Notes: generated by a model not told the origin, from the sequence alone. DNA of 64,000 nt from Lachnospiraceae bacterium XBD2001 (GCA_900116395.1 FPAN01000002.1:434001-498000); one strand, 5' to 3'. Counted from the stretch's first letter, positions 45,314-54,668 are shown. Made by a program: numbers and translations.

Positions 45314-47077
45314 ATGACGCAGTCACGTACACATAATTGTAATGAACTTCGTCTTGCAGATGCAGGCAAGGAAGTTACCCTTGTAGGATGGTATGAGAAC
45401 ATCCGTAAGGTATCCAAGAACCTTGGATTCCTGATTTTAAGAGATTTTTACGGTACCACTCAGATTGTGATTGAGACCGAAGAGATGATGGCAGTGATTG
45501 ATTCCGTGAATAAGGAATCTACCATTTCCGTTAGTGGTGTAGTTAGAGAGCGTTCTTCCAAGAATGCAGACCTTCCTACCGGTGAGATCGAAGTTGTTCC
45601 AAGCAAGATTGAGATTCTTGGTAAGTGTGATCACAACGAGCTTCCGTTCGAGATTAACCGTTCCAAGGAAGCTGATGAGAATACTCGTCTCAAGTATCGT
45701 TACTTAGACCTTCGTAATCCGGAAGTAAAGAGCAAGATTGTTCTTCGTAGCAAGATTGTTGCTGAGCTTCGTAACGCTATGATCGCTCATGACTTCATGG
45801 AGATTACCACACCGATTTTGACCTGCTCCTCTCCAGAGGGCGCACGTGATTACTTGGTACCTGCACGTAATCATCCTGGCAAGTTCTATGCATTGCCACA
45901 GGCTCCACAGCAGTTCAAGCAGATTTTGATGGCTTCCGGCTTTGATCGTTATTTCCAGATTGCACCATGCTTCCGTGATGAGGATGCAAGAGCAGACCGT
46001 TCTCCGGGAGAGTTCTATCAGTTGGATATGGAGATGGCATTTGCATCTCAGGAAGATGTCTTCGCAGTTATTGAGGATGTGCTTCCTCCGATTTTTGCAA
46101 AATACGGCGTATACAAGAGTGCTTCCACTGCACCTTTCGTACGCATCCCTTACTTAGAGGCAATGGACAAGTATGGTTCCGATAAGCCGGACCTTCGTAT
46201 TGATTTGGTTCTCCAGGATGCTACCGAAGTTATGGCTGATTGCGGATTTGGTCCATTCGAGGGCAACGTGGTAAAAGCTATCGTAGTAGATAACTTCACC
46301 GCTACCCGTAAGCAGATTGATGCAATGATTGCTGACGTAGAAGTTGCCACTGCACAGAAGACCTACTGGTTCAAGCTGGATGAGAACGGCGAGATTGTTG
46401 GTGGTATTGCCAAGTTCTTACAAGAGCGCAAGGATGCGGTAATCGCTGCACTTGGCTTGAAGCCTGGTGACTTCGTTGGTTTGGCTGCAGGTAACCTGCT
46501 TACCGCACAGAAGACCGCCGGTGTATTCCGTAAGCTTCTCGGTGCTGCTGCAGAAGGCCACATGAAGAAGGATACTTACGAGTTCTGCTGGATCGTAGAC
46601 TTCCCAATGTATGAGATCGGTGAGGAATCCGGTGAGTTGGAGTTCTGCCACAACCCATTCTCTATGCCACAGGGTGGCTTAGATGCACTTCGCACCCAGG
46701 ATCCGCTGGATATCTTAGCTTACCAGTATGACTTGGTATGTAACGGTGTTGAGTTGTCTTCCGGTGCAATCCGTAACCATGATCCGGAGATTATGATTGA
46801 GGCATTCAAGCTGGTTGGCTTAGGCGAAGACGATGTGAAGGCGAAGTTCCCTGCAATGTACAATGCCTTCACTTATGGAGCACCGCCACACGGAGGAATC
46901 GCTCCTGGTGTAGACCGTATGATCATGCTCATCGCTGGCGAAGAGTCCATCCGTGAGATTATTCCGTTCCCAATGAACAAGAATGCTCAGGATATCATGA
47001 TGGGCGCCCCTGCAACCGTTGATCAGAAGCAGTTGGACGATGTTCATATTGCTATCGTAATGCCGGAAGAGAACTAA
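45314..47077 (+). CDS. aspS: Aspartyl-tRNA synthetase
   Basis: This 587-residue class II synthetase has an N-terminal OB-fold anticodon-binding domain (about 1-110), a catalytic core with motif 2 FQIAPCFRDEDARADRSPGE, then FYQLDMEMAF, the bacterial GAD insertion domain (about 290-410), and motif 3 GGIAPGVDRMIMLI near the C-terminus. It attaches aspartate to tRNA-Asp. AAGAGGAGATGTATT precedes the ATG. It forms an operon with hisS and ends at a terminator. Confidence 0.97.
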   Translation: MTQSRTHNCNELRLADAGKEVTLVGWYENIRKVSKNLGFLILRDFYGTTQIVIETEEMMAVIDSVNKESTISVSGVVRERSSKNADLPTGEIEVVPSKIEILGKCDHNELPFEINRSKEADENTRLKYRYLDLRNPEVKSKIVLRSKIVAELRNAMIAHDFMEITTPILTCSSPEGARDYLVPARNHPGKFYALPQAPQQFKQILMASGFDRYFQIAPCFRDEDARADRSPGEFYQLDMEMAFASQEDVFAVIEDVLPPIFAKYGVYKSASTAPFVRIPYLEAMDKYGSDKPDLRIDLVLQDATEVMADCGFGPFEGNVVKAIVVDNFTATRKQIDAMIADVEVATAQKTYWFKLDENGEIVGGIAKFLQERKDAVIAALGLKPGDFVGLAAGNLLTAQKTAGVFRKLLGAAAEGHMKKDTYEFCWIVDFPMYEIGEESGELEFCHNPFSMPQGGLDALRTQDPLDILAYQYDLVCNGVELSSGAIRNHDPEIMIEAFKLVGLGEDDVKAKFPAMYNAFTYGAPPHGGIAPGVDRMIMLIAGEESIREIIPFPMNKNAQDIMMGAPATVDQKQLDDVHIAIVMPEEN

Positions 47078-47117
47078 CTTGCGATGTTTTCATTTGTAGA
47101 GTAAAATAATATCACAC

Positions 47118-47155
47118 AAAGGCTGTTGTATAGATTTGTACGACAGCCTTTTTTA
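47118..47155 (+). terminator. Intrinsic terminator of hisS-aspS
   Basis: AAAGGCTGTTGTA pairs with TACGACAGCCTTT with a wobble, followed by a run of T. Confidence 0.85.
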
Positions 47156-47197
47156 CAAGAGAGAGATAAAGCAACATAGTAAGAAGGGGGACTTACG

Positions 47198-48802
47198 ATG
47201 AATGCGCGCTATGAGAATTTTCCCAAAGACTTATTTTATCAAATCATAAACAACTCCCAAGAGTGCATGTTCTGGAAAGATACGGAACGGCGGTTTGTGG
47301 GAGTGAATCAAGCTTTCTTAAATTTCTATGGATTCGAGTCAGAGGAGGTACTCCTTGGTAAGACCGATGAGGAGATGGGATGGCATCCGGACCCGACGGG
47401 GTATCGGAATGCGGAAGAGAGTGTGCTGCGGGGCGAGGATACCTATATGGTGCCCGGTCAGTGCGTGGTGCGTGGAGAGGTGCACGACATCTATGCTTCC
47501 AAACATCCAATCTACAATGAAGCGGGAGAGATTGTAGGTCTCTTCGGAAGCTTCGTGGATGCCACAGACGAAATCCGCTTAACCCGAGAAGTGAACCAAT
47601 TGAATCTGGATTTGGAGCATGCCTTGAAAGCAACCCAGAAAACCAATAAGATGCTGGGGAATTTTTTGTCCCATGCCAGCCATGAGATTCGGACACCACT
47701 CCATGCCATTATTGGGCTTTCCGAAATCGGTATTAAGAATAAGGATCCGGAGGTGGCCCTTAAGTACCTGGAGAAGATTTATTCCTCCGGATACTATCTG
47801 TTGGACATTATTAATGACATCCTGGATATTAATAAGATTGAATCCGGCAACATGTTGATGAATCCCTCCCCAACCATGTTAGGAAAGGCCTTCGTGGAGG
47901 TGGAAGACATTACGCTTCCGCTGATGGCGGAGAAAATGTTGTCCTACGAAACAGACTGGGGGAACATGCGGGATGTCTATGTAAATGTAGATAAAAAGCG
48001 TCTGGTTCAGGTACTTTTGAATCTGTTTAGTAACGCCATTAAATTTACGCCGGAAGGCGGAACCATTCGATTTAGCTGTAAGCGAACGTTCCTTAGCGAG
48101 GCGGCAGTTCCGGGCGTCTACTTTTGTGTGGAGGATACGGGCTGCGGCATCAGTGAGGATTTCATTGGACGTATTTTCGAGCCTTTTGAACAGGAGTATC
48201 GTTATGAGACGGGGGAAAATGCAGGCACCGGCCTAGGACTTACAATCTCTAAGAACTTCGTGGAACTGATGGGCGGTACGCTACAGGTGGAGAGCAAAGT
48301 GGGCCAAGGGTCCAAGTTCTTTTTTACCATTCCGATTACCTTCTGCACCAAGCAGGAAATCGTGGCGTTAGAAGAGGAAATCAAAACCGAGGAATCCGCC
48401 AATGCCAGCTTAGAGGGTATGCGGGTATTGTATGTGGAGGATAACCGCATCAACCGGGAGATTGGTATGGCGATGCTTCGGGATGGCGGCATGATTGTGG
48501 AAGTGTGCGCGGATGGATTCGAAGCTTTGGAGCGCATCCAGGAGAGTGAACCGTTTTATTATGATGTGATTCTGATGGATATTCAGATGCCGCGAATGAG
48601 CGGTTTGGAATGCTGTGCCAGAATACGAAAAATGGAGCGGGAGGATGTGAAGAGTGTTCCAATCCTGGCACTGACTGCAGATGTTTCGGATGTGATTCAT
48701 ATCAAGTCATCCCGGGCGGGCATGAACGGATGCCTGACGAAGCCGGTAAACTTGTTGCATTTACAACGTGCTATTTGGAAGTCGTTGAATGAGAAGGAGT
48801 AA
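47198..48802 (+). CDS. PAS hybrid histidine kinase with receiver domain
   Basis: The 534-residue soluble kinase has a PAS sensor (about 8-125), a coiled linker, HisKA with phospho-accepting H162 in LSHASHEIRTPLHAIIG, a HATPase domain (about 265-385, with NLFSNAIKFTPEGG and GTGLGLTISKNFVELMGGT) and a C-terminal receiver (about 405-530) with D461 in VILMDIQMPRMSG and the lysine of GCLTKPVN. No membrane segment is seen, so it senses a cytoplasmic signal. A separate Hpt protein is encoded 20 bp downstream, giving a His-Asp-His relay. The final response regulator is not in the window. Confidence 0.92.
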   Translation: MNARYENFPKDLFYQIINNSQECMFWKDTERRFVGVNQAFLNFYGFESEEVLLGKTDEEMGWHPDPTGYRNAEESVLRGEDTYMVPGQCVVRGEVHDIYASKHPIYNEAGEIVGLFGSFVDATDEIRLTREVNQLNLDLEHALKATQKTNKMLGNFLSHASHEIRTPLHAIIGLSEIGIKNKDPEVALKYLEKIYSSGYYLLDIINDILDINKIESGNMLMNPSPTMLGKAFVEVEDITLPLMAEKMLSYETDWGNMRDVYVNVDKKRLVQVLLNLFSNAIKFTPEGGTIRFSCKRTFLSEAAVPGVYFCVEDTGCGISEDFIGRIFEPFEQEYRYETGENAGTGLGLTISKNFVELMGGTLQVESKVGQGSKFFFTIPITFCTKQEIVALEEEIKTEESANASLEGMRVLYVEDNRINREIGMAMLRDGGMIVEVCADGFEALERIQESEPFYYDVILMDIQMPRMSGLECCARIRKMEREDVKSVPILALTADVSDVIHIKSSRAGMNGCLTKPVNLLHLQRAIWKSLNEKE

Positions 48803-48822
48803 TCAGGAAGGGGGGATATGCT

Positions 48823-49167
48823 ATGACATTGGAAGAATTCTATGAGGGACTAGGCGATTTGCACAGGATGCAAGAGAGAGTTGCAGAGAACGATAAGATC
48901 CAAGGTTTCGTGTTGCTTTTACAACAGGATGATAATTTCGAACGGTTGGTGGAAGCGCTGGATACGGGGGATGCGGAGGATGCCTTCCAGAGCGCTCATG
49001 CCCTGAAGGGAATCTGCGAGAATCTGTGTCTGGACAATGTCACGGAAGTGGCAGTTCCGGTGTTGGAAGCTTTGCGTACCGGAGATATCTCGCTGGCGAA
49101 GCAGAACTTTGAACCCCTGGAGGAAAGCTACAAGGAAGTTCTTTGGAGAATCGATGAATTAGATTAA
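48823..49167 (+). CDS. Stand-alone Hpt phosphotransfer protein
   Basis: The 114-residue all-helical protein has the Hpt motif AFQSAHALKGICENL with phospho-accepting H59. It would take phosphate from D461 of the upstream hybrid kinase and pass it to an unlinked response regulator. AAGGGGGGATATGCT precedes the start. The gene shares a transcript with the kinase and ends at a bidirectional terminator. Confidence 0.88.
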   Translation: MTLEEFYEGLGDLHRMQERVAENDKIQGFVLLLQQDDNFERLVEALDTGDAEDAFQSAHALKGICENLCLDNVTEVAVPVLEALRTGDISLAKQNFEPLEESYKEVLWRIDELD

Positions 49168-49170
49168 AAA

Positions 49171-49208
49171 ATCCCACAGGCCAATTGGTCTGTGGGATCC
49201 TTTTTTAT
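49171..49208. terminator. Bidirectional terminator between hpt and flavin reductase genes
   Basis: ATCCCACAGGCC (49171-49182) pairs with GGTCTGTGGGAT (49187-49198), loop AATT. CCTTTTTT follows on + and a run of A precedes it, so it works both ways. Confidence 0.85.
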
Positions 49209-49720
49209 CGGGCTAAAATATCGAGAATCTCGGCAATGAAGATGGTATGAAAATCATTGTCGGAGTAGAAGGTCTCTACCATGGTTTCTTTGGCCAAGGC
49301 TTCCGCCGGTACTGGAACCGTTGCCAGCTTGCGAAGTAAGAGCACGAAGTTGCCTTCATCGATAAAAGGAACCTTCATGGTGCGGTTGACGGTTAGTCCT
49401 GCGGCAGCGAGCTTGTCCTCGTTACGACCGGAAACTGCGCTTAAGTACTTCATGGACATCTTGTACTTTTTCTGGTCCGGATCGAAGAAAGTGTAGGAGA
49501 AGGTGTCTGCCTGATCTAAAAGCTCCTTGGTGTATCGGGAATCTTTTAACATAAGGAAGGCTACGTTTTTCTCCCAAGCGACGCCCATGCCACCCCAATT
49601 CACCGTGGTGGTGTTAATCTTGTCGCCAACTTCTACGGTGGCCACGCCCCATTGCTGGCCAATCAACTGGAAGGGATTGAACTCCAGGGTGCTAATCGGA
49701 AATGGTTGGAAATTATGCAT
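49205..49720 (-). CDS. Flavin reductase-like FMN-binding protein
   Basis: The 171-residue protein belongs to the split-barrel flavin reductase/flavoredoxin group: LIGQQWGVATVEVGDKINTT, then TVNWGGMGVAWEKNVAFLML and SRYTKELLDQADTFSYTFF. It binds FMN and probably reduces flavins or passes electrons in a redox or detoxification role; the partner is not in the window. ATG 49720 follows CAGGAGGACTGT; a start 14 codons earlier lacks a ribosome site. It is convergent with the kinase operon. Confidence 0.85.
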   Translation of the reverse strand: MHNFQPFPISTLEFNPFQLIGQQWGVATVEVGDKINTTTVNWGGMGVAWEKNVAFLMLKDSRYTKELLDQADTFSYTFFDPDQKKYKMSMKYLSAVSGRNEDKLAAAGLTVNRTMKVPFIDEGNFVLLLRKLATVPVPAEALAKETMVETFYSDNDFHTIFIAEILDILAR

Positions 49721-49828
49721 ACAGTCCTCCTGCTTAACGCTAATAGTGAGATAATAATGCACAAACTAATCTTATTTTCAGTATAAGACAAGGAGATGGA
49801 AAAAACAACAGCCAACAATTGTAGAATT

Positions 49829-49857
49829 CTTGACACTGCAAATCAAAAGACCGATAA
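49829..49857 (+). promoter_or_regulatory. ilvE promoter
   Basis: TTGACA (49829-49834) and GATAAT (49852-49857) have a 17-bp spacer. The leader is about 35 nt. Confidence 0.62.
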
Positions 49858-49898
49858 TATTGGGAAAAAGATTACGCAAACATTTATTGGAGGCAACT

Positions 49899-50924
49899 AT
49901 GGAAAAGAAAAACATTGACTGGGGCAATATCGGATTCGGCTATATGGAAGCAGATTACCGATATGTTTCTTATTACAAAGACGGTAAGTGGGATGACGGT
50001 GCGCTTGTTACCGACCCGAACATTACCTTGAATGAGTGCGCCTGTGTATTCCAGTATGCACAGACCGTATTTGAAGGCTTGAAGGCCTACACCACACAGG
50101 ACGGACACATCGTATGTTTCCGCCCGGACTTGAATGCATCCCGTATGATTGATTCCGCAGAGCGTCTGGTGATGCCACCGTTCCCGGAAGATCGCTTTTT
50201 AGATGCGGTAAAGCAGGTGGTAAAAGCGAATGCAGCTTGGGTTCCGCCTTTTGGATCCGGCGCAAGCTTGTATATCCGCCCATACTTAATGGGTATCAAT
50301 TCCGTAATCGGAGTAAAGCCGGCAGATGAGTATATGTTCCGTATTCTTGTAACACCGGTTGGACCTTACTTCAAGGGTGGCGCGAAGCCAATCACCATCA
50401 AGGTGTCCGATTACGATCGTGCGGCTCCTCACGGAACCGGCGACATCAAGGCTGGTTTGAACTATGCAATGTCCCTTCGCCCAATCGTAAAGGCTCACGA
50501 GGAGGGCTTTGCTGAGAATATGTACCTGGATGCTGCAACCCGTACCAAGGTAGAAGAGACCGGTGGTGCGAACTTCATCTTCATCACTAAGGACGGCACT
50601 TTGGTAACTCCGAAGTCCAACAGTATCCTTCCTTCCATCACCCGCCGTTCCATTATGGTGGTTGCTGAGAAGTACCTTGGCATGAAGGTTGAGCATCGTG
50701 AAGTATACTTCGATGAGCTGGCAGACTTCGCTGAGTGTGGTCTGTGCGGTACTGCTGCGGTTATTTCCCCTGTTGGAAAAATCAATGACCACGGCAAGGA
50801 AATCTGCTTCCCTGCAGGCATGGAAGAGATGGGACCTTACACCAAGAAGCTCTACGACACTCTGACCGGAATCCAGATGGGTACCATCGAGGCGCCGGAG
50901 GGCTGGATCTACACCATCGAATAA
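49899..50924 (+). CDS. ilvE: Branched-chain amino acid aminotransferase
   Basis: This 341-residue fold-type IV PLP enzyme interconverts valine, leucine and isoleucine with their 2-oxo acids. The long type shows CACVFQYAQTVFEGLKAYTT, FRPDLNASRM, the PLP lysine K184 in GDIKAGLNYAMSL, and EETGGANFIFITKDGTLVTP. ATG 49899 follows TTGGAGGCAACT; an in-frame ATG at 49830 overlaps the promoter. Element F2 begins 8 bp after the stop and acts as terminator. Confidence 0.95.
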   Translation: MEKKNIDWGNIGFGYMEADYRYVSYYKDGKWDDGALVTDPNITLNECACVFQYAQTVFEGLKAYTTQDGHIVCFRPDLNASRMIDSAERLVMPPFPEDRFLDAVKQVVKANAAWVPPFGSGASLYIRPYLMGINSVIGVKPADEYMFRILVTPVGPYFKGGAKPITIKVSDYDRAAPHGTGDIKAGLNYAMSLRPIVKAHEEGFAENMYLDAATRTKVEETGGANFIFITKDGTLVTPKSNSILPSITRRSIMVVAEKYLGMKVEHREVYFDELADFAECGLCGTAAVISPVGKINDHGKEICFPAGMEEMGPYTKKLYDTLTGIQMGTIEAPEGWIYTIE

Positions 50925-50931
50925 GGTATTC

Positions 50932-51067
50932 GACCTCTGTATATATTGTTTCCCGCGGGGCCACTTGCGTTCTCGGTCTCGGCGTAGCGGACACTAAGAA
51001 ATTGCGATGCAATTTCAAGTGCCGACGCCTCGACAGACCCGCTACAGAAACAATATACACAGAGGTC
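50932..51067 (+). repeat. Structured intergenic repeat F2 (about 136 bp), also ilvE terminator
   Basis: Outer arms of 21 bp, starting GACCTCTGTATA (50932) and ending TACACAGAGGTC (51067), pair with one wobble and are followed by seven T. The inner hairpin pairs GGCGT/ACGCC, CGG/CCG, ACT/AGT and AAATTGC/GCAATTT round GAT. Compared with F1, the CAG/CTG pair becomes CGG/CCG, a compensatory change. The 5' core GGTCTCGGCGTAGC and the 3' GACGCCTCGACAG are shared. Confidence 0.8.
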
Positions 51068-51097
51068 TTTTTTTACATGACTGATGGAGGAGCACGA

Positions 51098-51574
51098 ATG
51101 AAAGAGTTTCAGAATGCCTTGTCAAACTTTGTTCATGATGTGGCGTCTGGCGGGGCAGTGAGGCATCTGGCGGATGCAGGGTATAGCATCTCGGAGATTG
51201 CAGCACAGCTGGATTATCCGCTTCCGAAGGAGAAGATTGCTGCCGTGATGTGGGAGCATTTTGTGAATACGGGGAAGATTTGCCTGGAGGAGCCCAAGGA
51301 GGTTCATGAGAAGATTCGCTTCGTAAAGGAACAGGATGCCTACGGAAAGACAAGCTTTCGCAAGGTGGTTGAAACCGTGGATAATACAGAGCGGAAGTAT
51401 GTGATTTGTGAATATGGGAAGGCGTTGTACCAGAAGAAACCGGAGTTCTTGCAGTTTCTGGATTTGTTGGAGCCGGGAGACCGGGAATATATTGAACTGT
51501 TGCCATGGCCTTTGACTTCGGTATATCATGAATTAGACGAGCGAATGAAAAGGATTACTGAACTAAAGTGGTAA
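51098..51574 (+). CDS. Hypothetical protein (158 aa)
   Basis: The product is soluble, charged and mostly helical, with no signal peptide. Residues about 20-50 (VRHLADAGYSISEIAAQLDY) look like a small helix-turn-helix and the C-terminus is rich in charged residues (HELDERMKRITELKW). I do not recognise the family. ATG 51098 follows GATGGAGGAGCACGA and lies 30 bp after element F2. The sortase gene starts 23 bp after it, but nothing in this protein suggests a cell-surface role. Confidence 0.6.
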   Translation: MKEFQNALSNFVHDVASGGAVRHLADAGYSISEIAAQLDYPLPKEKIAAVMWEHFVNTGKICLEEPKEVHEKIRFVKEQDAYGKTSFRKVVETVDNTERKYVICEYGKALYQKKPEFLQFLDLLEPGDREYIELLPWPLTSVYHELDERMKRITELKW

Positions 51575-51597
51575 AGGGTTATTGATGGAGTACGTCT

Positions 51598-52368
51598 ATG
51601 AAACGAATATGGGAAATACTTGCGATGGTAGTACTTGCAGCTTGTGTGATTGCTGCCGGTGCTATTGGTTTTAGCAAATATCGCCAGCATCAAAATCAAT
51701 TACATATGGAAGAGTTGCAACAGATGACTCGGATTATATCGGATATTGATGTGGAGATTCCGGAAGAGGAAGAAGTTGTTATTCCAATCGATTTTGAGGC
51801 GGCGTGGAAGGAGAATGAAGACATTATCGCCTGGCTGGAGGTCCCGGAAACCGAGGTGAATTACCCAATCCTTCAGAGTAAGCCGGATATGGAAGAGGAC
51901 TTCTATCTCGAACATAATCTGGATGGCTCCGGTGGATACCCTGGATGTATCTATATTCAGAAGTCCAACGATGCAGATTTTTCCGATGCGGTGACTGTAG
52001 TGTATGGCCATAATATGAAGAATGGTTCGATGTTTGCGGGGCTGCATAGCTACGAAAACAGGGAGTTCTTCGATACCAATGATGAGTTCTATATTTATAC
52101 GCCTACCACTGCGCAAACCTATCATGTAATTGCGGCAGTGAATTACGATGACCGCCTGATTCCGGCGGTATATAACTACTTTGCATCTGATGTGGATGTA
52201 TCACGTTTTCTTGGTGATATTTATGCGTTTGGGGAAGGGACGAAAAACCATCTGGATACGGAGGTTCAACTGGATCCATCCATGCATTATGTTGTGCTGT
52301 CCACTTGTACAGCGAATTCTTCTTCCCGGTGGTTAGTAATCGGAGTATTGGAAAAAAATCGGATATAA
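51598..52368 (+). CDS. srtB: Class B sortase
   Basis: The 256-residue membrane-anchored transpeptidase has one N-terminal hydrophobic segment (residues 5-27), a linker and the sortase barrel. The catalytic triad is H138 in VVYGHNMKNGSMF, C237 in VLSTCTANSSS and R244 in SSRWLVIG. The segment EAAWKENEDIIAWLEVPETE, then VNYPILQ, is characteristic of class B. It joins surface proteins to the cell wall after cutting at an NPxTG-like or related motif. A likely substrate is encoded two genes downstream (54112-54612). Confidence 0.93.
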   Translation: MKRIWEILAMVVLAACVIAAGAIGFSKYRQHQNQLHMEELQQMTRIISDIDVEIPEEEEVVIPIDFEAAWKENEDIIAWLEVPETEVNYPILQSKPDMEEDFYLEHNLDGSGGYPGCIYIQKSNDADFSDAVTVVYGHNMKNGSMFAGLHSYENREFFDTNDEFYIYTPTTAQTYHVIAAVNYDDRLIPAVYNYFASDVDVSRFLGDIYAFGEGTKNHLDTEVQLDPSMHYVVLSTCTANSSSRWLVIGVLEKNRI

Positions 52369-52381
52369 TCCGGTTTTTTTT
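52357..52381 (+). terminator. Intrinsic terminator overlapping the srtB stop
   Basis: AATCGGAT pairs with ATCCGGTT over ATA, followed by a run of T; the srtB stop codon lies in the hairpin. Confidence 0.65.
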
Positions 52382-52455
52382 TATGCGATATTATAGTTAT
52401 TTCCTGATGTACATAGGAAACCGTATAAACGAAACAGGTGTCTTAGTTTTTACAA

Positions 52456-52485
52456 TTGACAGAAAATTATTAAGGGAGATAATAT
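52456..52485 (+). promoter_or_regulatory. Promoter of the secreted-protein gene
   Basis: TTGACA (52456-52461) is followed by TAATAT (52480-52485) with an 18-bp spacer, or by GATAAT two bases earlier with 16 bp. Confidence 0.52.
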
Positions 52486-52527
52486 TAATTAGATAATTCA
52501 TATTTGTGACAGAAGGGAGAATAAACT

Positions 52528-54093
52528 ATGGCAAAAAAGAAAAGGAGATTGGCGGCTGTATTTGCCTTGGTGCTTGCTTTCTCTGCAGTTCTGGGGTTGA
52601 ACTTGGGAATGCGGGAAGTACGGGCAGCAAATGCATATACAGTGACATTCCAGGTGTTTGGAACGCATACTGTGGAAAATGATGGTGGACACCTAAAAAT
52701 TGATGGGCAGTTTGTGGAACTTCGAAACGGCGATAATAATGCAATTGGGGAAGTTACGGTGAATGGTACTTCAGCGTCTATTACTGTTTCAGATGGTACT
52801 CCGGGAAAATTAACCTATAATAGCGGTAATAGTTTTACCCTATATGATACGAATGGACATACGCCACACTCCATGGATACTGAGATTAGTAGCAACATTG
52901 TATTCAATATTGAAGATTATGCGGATCCAAATGGTGGCAACAATCCGGGTGGCAGCAATCCGGGTGGCAGCGATCCGGGAACTGGAAGTCAAAGCAATAA
53001 TACGCAGGTAGATGCGATTACTTTTTCAATCGGTGGACAATCATACACGATTTCGGATATGTCGAATCCAACCGTGCGTGTTGGTGCGGATAGTATTGCT
53101 AACTTAGAGTTTGCGATCACAAGTGTTACCTTAAATGGAACACCGTACTACCCATTGTCAGGTGTTGGAAATGGTCAGTATGCAACGGCGAAAAATGGAG
53201 AAAATCGTCCGGTTCTTGAGATAGTGACTATTCCGGGCGGAGAGAATACCGGAAGCCAGTGGAGTGTTGGATTGCAGTATCACGGTAATGATGATGAGGA
53301 TGAAAACGGTAGAGATCCCGTAAATACAACTGTTCCAAGCTTTTATATTCCTCAGGTTACCTTTGCGTCGAATACACAAAGAGGTGTGCAGGTAACTTCA
53401 AGTACAAAACCGGATATGTACGATCCTATGGTTTATCCGGCACAAGTTGATATATCTCAATCAAGTCGGGAAAATCCTGCAAGAACAGCAGTTTATTATG
53501 ATAGTTCTGACTTTTCTATTTCAGAAGTAAATGGTACTGCAGTTTCTTCAATTGCTGTAACAGACGGAGGCACAGCTGGTGCCGTGACGATAACAGGTAA
53601 TACGGTTACGTTTAATAGTGGTTATTATACATCGATTCCATTAACTGTCACCTTGGCGGATGGAACGGTTGGATATATGCAGGTGGATCGCCTTGGAATT
53701 GAATTGAGAGAAACACGTAGAGATGCTGGAATTCTCTATCATGGCTCAGAGCCGGGAAGCAATATGGCAACGGTTGCAGGGGCTGGAACTTATAATATTG
53801 CTGCAGTATTCTATTATGATGCCGCAAAAGACTATACAGATTACGATATGGTAGCAAACCTAACATATTCCAATGGCACAACGGAAACAAGAGTCGTTGG
53901 AGGTTTTGCGCAAATGGATTGTCACACCCCTACCTTAAAGGGTGGAGAGTATCTGATTTGGAGCGGTGAGTCTGTAGATGCGATGCCTGCAAGTGTATCC
54001 GTTACAGCAGTAAAACATGGAGCAGCTAGTGGTTCATCGTTTGGTGGAGCGTTGTTTGGTGCTGGCAAGGGCGTAACTAAGAATTTTAAATAA
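52528..54093 (+). CDS. Secreted protein of unknown function beside sortase B
   Basis: The 521-residue precursor has a classical signal peptide: KKKRR, a hydrophobic core at about 8-24, and a cleavage site near VRAANA (residue about 34). Residues about 133-152 form a Gly/Pro/Asn/Ser linker with repeats of NPGGS. The rest is rich in Thr, Ser, Gly and Asn, as in extracellular beta-sandwich proteins. It has no LPxTG-type signal and no C-terminal membrane segment, so it is either released or held by a partner. GAAGGGAGAATAAACT precedes ATG 52528. I recognise no family; GC content is lower than that of the flanks. Confidence 0.72.
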   Translation: MAKKKRRLAAVFALVLAFSAVLGLNLGMREVRAANAYTVTFQVFGTHTVENDGGHLKIDGQFVELRNGDNNAIGEVTVNGTSASITVSDGTPGKLTYNSGNSFTLYDTNGHTPHSMDTEISSNIVFNIEDYADPNGGNNPGGSNPGGSDPGTGSQSNNTQVDAITFSIGGQSYTISDMSNPTVRVGADSIANLEFAITSVTLNGTPYYPLSGVGNGQYATAKNGENRPVLEIVTIPGGENTGSQWSVGLQYHGNDDEDENGRDPVNTTVPSFYIPQVTFASNTQRGVQVTSSTKPDMYDPMVYPAQVDISQSSRENPARTAVYYDSSDFSISEVNGTAVSSIAVTDGGTAGAVTITGNTVTFNSGYYTSIPLTVTLADGTVGYMQVDRLGIELRETRRDAGILYHGSEPGSNMATVAGAGTYNIAAVFYYDAAKDYTDYDMVANLTYSNGTTETRVVGGFAQMDCHTPTLKGGEYLIWSGESVDAMPASVSVTAVKHGAASGSSFGGALFGAGKGVTKNFK

Positions 54094-54111
54094 CAAGGAT
54101 GAGGTGGCAAT

Positions 54112-54612
54112 ATGAGAAAGAGTATTAAAAGCTTAATAACATTGGCCATCGTTCTTGGCCTTATAATGTTGAATACGGTATCAGTTTACGCAGCCAATGT
54201 AACAGCACTGAGTGTGTCTGGTGCAAATAATAGAATAGCGGTAAGCGGTACAACGGATGCTGGCGTCTTGGCTTGTGCGATTTTGGTGTATGACAGCACA
54301 GGAACGAACCTGGTAGCAATGGAGACTTGCGCTGCAAGCAGTGGGGCTTATTCTTATACCTTAACGCAGTCCTTTGCAGCGGGAAGTTATGTGGTAAAAG
54401 TTGCGGATTATAACGGTGGAGATTATGCAACTGCGAACGTAACGGTGACTGGAACAACTACAGTAGCAGCTGGGACAACGGGATCATCTGCTTCGGTATC
54501 AAGTGTGCCGAAATCTCCGAAGACCGGAGAAAACACGATTCCGGTAATTCTGATTGGATTTGCCGGATGTATAGCAGGATTCACAGTAACGAAATTAAGA
54601 AAAAAGAATTAA
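54112..54612 (+). CDS. Small cell-wall-anchored surface protein (sortase substrate)
   Basis: The 166-residue precursor has a signal peptide (residues 1-27, ending VYAAN), a compact Ig-like beta domain (about 30-110), a Thr/Ser/Ala-rich stalk, and a sorting signal SPKTGEN at about residues 134-140. A hydrophobic stretch and the positively charged tail KLRKKN follow. The motif departs from LPxTG and could suit the class B sortase nearby. The gene is 18 bp after the secreted-protein gene and has a strong terminator. Confidence 0.82.
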   Translation: MRKSIKSLITLAIVLGLIMLNTVSVYAANVTALSVSGANNRIAVSGTTDAGVLACAILVYDSTGTNLVAMETCAASSGAYSYTLTQSFAAGSYVVKVADYNGGDYATANVTVTGTTTVAAGTTGSSASVSSVPKSPKTGENTIPVILIGFAGCIAGFTVTKLRKKN

Positions 54613-54625
54613 GTAAGAAGACAGG

Positions 54626-54662
54626 AATAGCTCGCAGTCGGTTTCACTGCGAGCTATTTTTG
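54626..54662 (+). terminator. Intrinsic terminator of the sortase locus
   Basis: AATAGCTCGCAGT pairs with ACTGCGAGCTATT, 12-13 bp, followed by a run of T. Confidence 0.9.
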
Positions 54663-54668
54663 GGCAAA

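Noticed and set aside
52305..52496. 63-residue frame after srtB
   Set aside because: It overlaps the srtB end, terminator and next promoter, and shows no ribosome site or family pattern.
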